The position numbers and the translations under genes are program-made. A stretch of DNA of 64,000 nt from the NCBI GenBank assembly GCA_028222445.1, contig JAOISU010000001.1, positions 62,001 through 126,000 of the forward strand. The letters are read 5' to 3'. Source of the DNA: Candidatus Pelagibacter sp. GTDB lineage: Bacteria > Pseudomonadota > Alphaproteobacteria > Pelagibacterales > Pelagibacteraceae. A model generated the notes under the pieces. The model made no database searches, had not been told where the DNA came from, and saw only the letters and a list, made by a program, of their open reading frames with translations. Below are positions 62,030 to 64,000 of the stretch, piece after piece (the stretch's first letter is position 1; each line of letters starts with the position of its first letter).

Positions 62030-63106
62030 ATGCTATTTAAAAAATACCTGGTCGTTGTACCAGGTATTATTTTAGCGTTTGTTCTCTACACTTTATCTCA
62101 AGGTTTAAATAATATCATTGGCATTGAATTATTGGGTTACGCTAAAAGCCCAATCTCAACAGCAATGATTGCAATTCTAATGGGAATTGTACTTGGGAAT
62201 ATTTTTCAAATTAGAGAAGGTTTTTTAGTTGGAATAAATTTTACTCAAAAATATATTTTAAAACTTGGGATAATTTGTCTTGGTATTCAATTAAAGCCAT
62301 TTGAGTTTTTAAAATTTGGCTCTGTTGCTATACCATTAATCATTGTCTGCATCATAAGTGTATTAATTGTAATTAAATTACTAATTAAAAAATTAAAAAT
62401 CTCAACAAGAATGGCTTATCTAATATCAATTGGCAGTACTGTTTGTGGAACAACAGCAATTATGGCAACAGCTCCAATAATTAAAGCAAATAAAGGTGAG
62501 GTTGCTTATGCAATAGCAAACATTACGGTCTTTGGAATAATTTCGATGTTAATTTATCCATATTTTGCAAATATTTATTTTAATGGAGATCCAATGTATG
62601 TTGGTCTTTTTTTAGGAACTGCTATTCACGAAACATCTCAAGTTGCAGCAGCAGGATTAATCTATGATCAACAATTTAACAGTCCCGAAACATTAAATAT
62701 TGCAACAATTACAAAGTTAATTAGAAACACTTTTTTAGTAATCATGATCCCTCTTTTTGCTTATCTTTATAACAGGAACGAAACTAAGACTAAAAACTAT
62801 TCTTTACTAGATATTTTTCCTTATTTTGTATTGGGTTTTATTGGAATGATTATATTTCGTAATATTGGAGACCAACTATTTTTAACAGAAAGTACTCAAC
62901 CAATTTGGCAAACTTTAGTATTAACTATAAAGGATTCTGCTAAAATATTCTTAAGTATGGCAATGGCTGCAGTTGGTTTATCAACAAATTTAAAAGACTT
63001 AAAATCTATGGGTTATAAGCCTTTTATTGTAGGATTTATTGCGATGGTAACTGTTGGCTTAGTAAGTATAGTTTCAATGAAAATATTTACTGAACTGTTT
63101 CTCTAA
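62030..63106 (+). CDS. YeiH-family putative sulfate/sulfite exporter
   Basis: The 358-residue protein has about ten predicted helices and belongs to the YeiH/UPF0324 family: 'VVPGIILAFVLYTLSQGL', 'ILKLGIICLGIQLKPFEFLK', 'STVCGTTAIMATAPIIKANK' and 'GTAIHETSQVAAAGLIYDQQ'. Members sit next to sulfonate or cysteate degradation genes and are thought to export sulfite or sulfate. It follows suyB by 18 bases. It is not related in sequence to the TauE-type permease at 5.7 kb, which belongs to a different neighbourhood. Confidence 0.86.
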   Translation: MLFKKYLVVVPGIILAFVLYTLSQGLNNIIGIELLGYAKSPISTAMIAILMGIVLGNIFQIREGFLVGINFTQKYILKLGIICLGIQLKPFEFLKFGSVAIPLIIVCIISVLIVIKLLIKKLKISTRMAYLISIGSTVCGTTAIMATAPIIKANKGEVAYAIANITVFGIISMLIYPYFANIYFNGDPMYVGLFLGTAIHETSQVAAAGLIYDQQFNSPETLNIATITKLIRNTFLVIMIPLFAYLYNRNETKTKNYSLLDIFPYFVLGFIGMIIFRNIGDQLFLTESTQPIWQTLVLTIKDSAKIFLSMAMAAVGLSTNLKDLKSMGYKPFIVGFIAMVTVGLVSIVSMKIFTELFL

Positions 63107-63139
63107 TAACAATAATATAATATTATTTAAATTAATAGA

Positions 63140-64000
63140 ATGAATAAAAAAAAAAGAATATTAATTACAGGTAGTTCGGGTTTTATCGGTTTCTCTTTAG
63201 CTTTAAACTTACTTAAAAAAGGACATAAAATTTTTGGATACGATTCAATAAATAATTACTACGATGTTAATCTTAAGCTTTCTAGAAATAAAATATTAAA
63301 TAAATTTAAAAACTTTAGTTTTATAAAAGGTGAGCTCGAGGATCAAAAAAAACTCAATAAAAGTGTTTTAAAATTTAAACCTCAAATAATAATCCATTTA
63401 GCTGCACAAGCGGGTGTCAGATATAGCTTAGATGCTCCAAGAAAATATCTATCCACAAATATAATTGGAACATTTAATATAATTGAAATAGCACATAAAA
63501 TTAAAGTTAAACATTTATTGATAGCATCGAGTTCTTCGGTATATGGAGCAAATAAACAATCTGCTTTTAAAGAAACTGATAAAACAGATAGTCAATTAAG
63601 CATTTATGCTGCTACTAAAAAATCAACTGAAAGTATTGCTCATTCATATTCATCTCTTTGGAAAATACCAATTACTATGTTGCGTTTTTTTACAGTATAT
63701 GGTCCTTGGGGCAGACCAGACATGGCCTATTTCAAATTTACAAATGCAATAATTAAAAATAAAAAAATTGATGTATATAACAACGGTGAGATGTACAGAG
63801 ATTTTACCTATATTGATGATGTGACAAAGTCTATAGAGCTACTAATTAATAAAGCACCTCCACAAAATAAAAAAAGCAATTATAAAAATGATAGCTTATC
63901 AAGTTTGGCTCCATTTAGAATAATTAATATTGGAAATCAAAAAAAAGTTTATCTTAAAAACTTTATATCTGCCTTAGAAAAAAAATTAAATAAAAAAGCC
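63140..64000 (+). CDS. NAD-dependent nucleotide-sugar epimerase, 3'-truncated by window end
   Basis: A frame open to the window edge gives 287 residues from ATG at 63140 with 'RILITGSSGFIGFSLALNLL' (Rossmann GxxGxxG), the catalytic Ser in 'IASSSSVYGANKQ', and Tyr/Lys in 'SIYAATKKSTESIAHSY'. 'GPWGRPDMAYFKFTNAI' is typical of UDP-glucuronate 4-epimerase. It makes a nucleotide-sugar for capsule or LPS. It lies 33 bases after the exporter gene and probably starts a surface-polysaccharide region. Confidence 0.86.
   Translation, partial: MNKKKRILITGSSGFIGFSLALNLLKKGHKIFGYDSINNYYDVNLKLSRNKILNKFKNFSFIKGELEDQKKLNKSVLKFKPQIIIHLAAQAGVRYSLDAPRKYLSTNIIGTFNIIEIAHKIKVKHLLIASSSSVYGANKQSAFKETDKTDSQLSIYAATKKSTESIAHSYSSLWKIPITMLRFFTVYGPWGRPDMAYFKFTNAIIKNKKIDVYNNGEMYRDFTYIDDVTKSIELLINKAPPQNKKSNYKNDSLSSLAPFRIINIGNQKKVYLKNFISALEKKLNKKA

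Noticed and set aside
1..64000. CRISPR arrays, insertion sequences, integrases, prophage
   Set aside because: No regularly spaced repeats, transposase motifs, terminal inverted repeats or phage structural genes were seen.

Overview
The window looks like a chromosomal segment of a streamlined marine alphaproteobacterium, most likely of the SAR11 clade (Pelagibacterales). The DNA is very A+T-rich, intergenic gaps are mostly under 100 bases, and many neighbouring genes overlap by 1-11 bases (TAATG or ATGA junctions). The gene order tig-clpP-clpX-lon is typical of alphaproteobacteria. Content is dominated by uptake of small organic acids, amino acids and sulfonates, with no insertion sequences, prophage or CRISPR. 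The taxonomic call is an inference from style and content; no marker gene was aligned.

Layout. 1-4.4 kb: tail of an Old Yellow Enzyme, an EamA permease, a small papain-like protein, a SulP anion transporter, a HIT protein. 4.4-11.7 kb: a TRAP transporter (dctPQM) in one run of touching genes with dusA, a TauE-type permease and malonyl-CoA decarboxylase, with a class III CoA-transferase divergent from it; together this resembles a malonate-type dicarboxylate uptake and degradation unit. 11.7-19.1 kb: rpoZ with an acidic tail, MFS permease, 3-hydroxyisobutyrate-dehydrogenase-like enzyme, a hydratase gene without a recognisable start codon, and a secreted protein paired with an intimin-type inverse autotransporter barrel. 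19.1-22.7 kb: gamma-carbonic anhydrase, thioredoxin-like protein, LPS-type glycosyltransferases.

22.6-29.2 kb joins a basic amino-acid ABC uptake system to a fused AdoMet decarboxylase-spermidine synthase, a fuculose-phosphate-aldolase-like enzyme, mtnA, mtnP and apt. Spermidine synthesis releases methylthioadenosine (MTA), and the following genes can take MTA to adenine (recycled by Apt) and, through the aldolase, to dihydroxyacetone phosphate. 29.2-33.5 kb: surface-glycan genes around a tRNA-Met. 33.5-39.5 kb: lon, clpX, clpP, tig and a tRNA-Leu. 39.6-43.4 kb: small enzymes and several microproteins.

43.3-63.1 kb is a catabolic region. A second TRAP system with an NCS1 permease and an SDR stands divergent to a GMC oxidoreductase, TerC, SDR, M23 peptidase, FkbM methyltransferase, hydratase and M24 hydrolase. 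It is followed by a PQQ dehydrogenase, an amine-oxidase-like flavoprotein and sulfoacetaldehyde acetyltransferase (xsc), divergent to sulfolactate sulfo-lyase (suyAB) with a YeiH-type exporter. xsc and suyAB are two separate carbon-sulfur-cleaving routes sharing one intergenic region. A truncated sugar-nucleotide epimerase ends the window.

A recurring regulatory motif is notable: in all three transporter operons with a binding-protein gene (two TRAP, one ABC), a strong stem-loop lies between the binding-protein gene and the first permease gene.
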